Shown here in pieces: positions 11,077 to 11,358 of a DNA stretch of 11,358 nt (its first letter is position 1; each line of letters opens with the position of its first letter). The position numbers and the translations under genes are program-made. The stretch is from an uncultured Coriobacteriaceae bacterium (lineage in GTDB: Bacteria > Actinomycetota > Coriobacteriia > Coriobacteriales > QAMH01). The stretch lies in the NCBI GenBank assembly GCA_900544245.1, contig UQUH01000051.1, positions 1 through 11,358 of the forward strand, given 5' to 3'. The notes under the pieces were generated by a model. That model searched no databases. It was not told where the DNA came from and was given only the letters and a program-made list of their open reading frames with translations.

Positions 11077-11358
11077 ATGTCCCGCACGCAAGGCGACAAG
11101 CTCGCGAACTATCTCACGATGGTCGCCCACCTCTGCGCCGACATCAACCAGGGGGCGCTCTCGGCCATCCTACCCTTCCTCGTCGTCGGCGCCGGCTACA
11201 GCTACCTCGAGGCCACGATGTTGCTCTTCGCCTCCAACATCGCCTCCGGCATCATCCAGCCACTCTTCGGCTGGCTCGGCGATCGCCACCCCTGCCCGTG
11301 GTTCATGGCACTCGGCGTATTCCTCGCCGGCTTCGGCATGGCGGCCATCGGCTTCGTG
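11077..11358 (+). CDS. MFS transporter, fosmidomycin-resistance (Fsr) type, 3' end outside window
   Basis: The first 94 codons are open to the window's end with no stop. The start MSRTQGDKLANYLTMVAHLCADINQ leads into GALSAILPFLV, which resembles the HxxxDxNQGALPALLPFL opening of Fsr-family efflux carriers, and PLFGWLGDRH is a motif-A-like loop after the second membrane segment. Three hydrophobic segments are seen. ATG 11077 follows AAGGA (11064-11068) by 8 bases. The role would be proton-driven drug or metabolite efflux across the cytoplasmic membrane; actual substrate unknown. Confidence 0.8.
   Translation, partial: MSRTQGDKLANYLTMVAHLCADINQGALSAILPFLVVGAGYSYLEATMLLFASNIASGIIQPLFGWLGDRHPCPWFMALGVFLAGFGMAAIGFV

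Noticed and set aside
1..11358. CRISPR arrays, tRNA or rRNA genes, integrase or transposase genes
   Set aside because: I looked for regular spaced repeats, tRNA-like cloverleafs and recombinase motifs and saw none.

Overview
The window looks like chromosomal DNA from a high-GC Gram-positive anaerobe, most likely a coriobacterium (Eggerthellales/Coriobacteriia). The grounds are GC-rich flanking genes with a strong preference for C- and G-ending codons, good Shine-Dalgarno sites with mixed ATG/GTG/TTG starts, and a molybdoenzyme-MFS-ferredoxin cluster of the sort common in gut Eggerthellaceae. The taxon is inferred and not proven.

Layout. (1) 1-2105: an inverted repeat at the left edge, then a membrane acyltransferase-3 protein with an extracytoplasmic SGNH-like C-terminal domain, probably a cell-envelope O-acyltransferase. 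(2) 2178-3764: NAD+ synthetase (nadE) of the two-domain glutamine-dependent type. Its synthetase half is intact, but all three catalytic residues of the glutaminase (nitrilase) half appear to be gone. (3) 3765-4073: a non-coding stretch with a large imperfect palindrome followed by an extended -10 promoter. (4) 4074-9191: a block of lower GC with different codon use. It holds a TetR-type regulator (plus strand) convergent with a minus-strand cluster read in the order leader ORF - MFS transporter - molybdopterin oxidoreductase - 2x[4Fe-4S] ferredoxin. The natural reading is a substrate-inducible anaerobic reduction module: the transporter brings in or exchanges a small molecule, the cytoplasmic Mo/W enzyme reduces or dehydroxylates it, and the ferredoxin supplies electrons. 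The best family guess is the acetylene hydratase/transhydroxylase/catechol dehydroxylase branch, but the substrate cannot be read from sequence. (5) 9192-9569: a regulatory gap with several dyads and an extended -10 promoter for the next gene. (6) 9570-10508: a class I (DhnA/FbaB-type) fructose-bisphosphate aldolase interrupted by one in-frame TAG exactly where the family's catalytic tyrosine should be, followed by a clear intrinsic terminator. (7) 10565-11358: a long imperfect hairpin, a small protein of unknown function, and the start of a fosmidomycin-resistance-type MFS transporter that runs off the window.

The strongest points for a second look are the amber codon at the aldolase active-site tyrosine, the NAD synthetase with a dead glutaminase domain, the molybdoenzyme cluster, and an 18-codon aromatic-rich leader ORF with a near-perfect anti-Shine-Dalgarno match and a perfect 11-bp inverted repeat inside it, upstream of the transporter.
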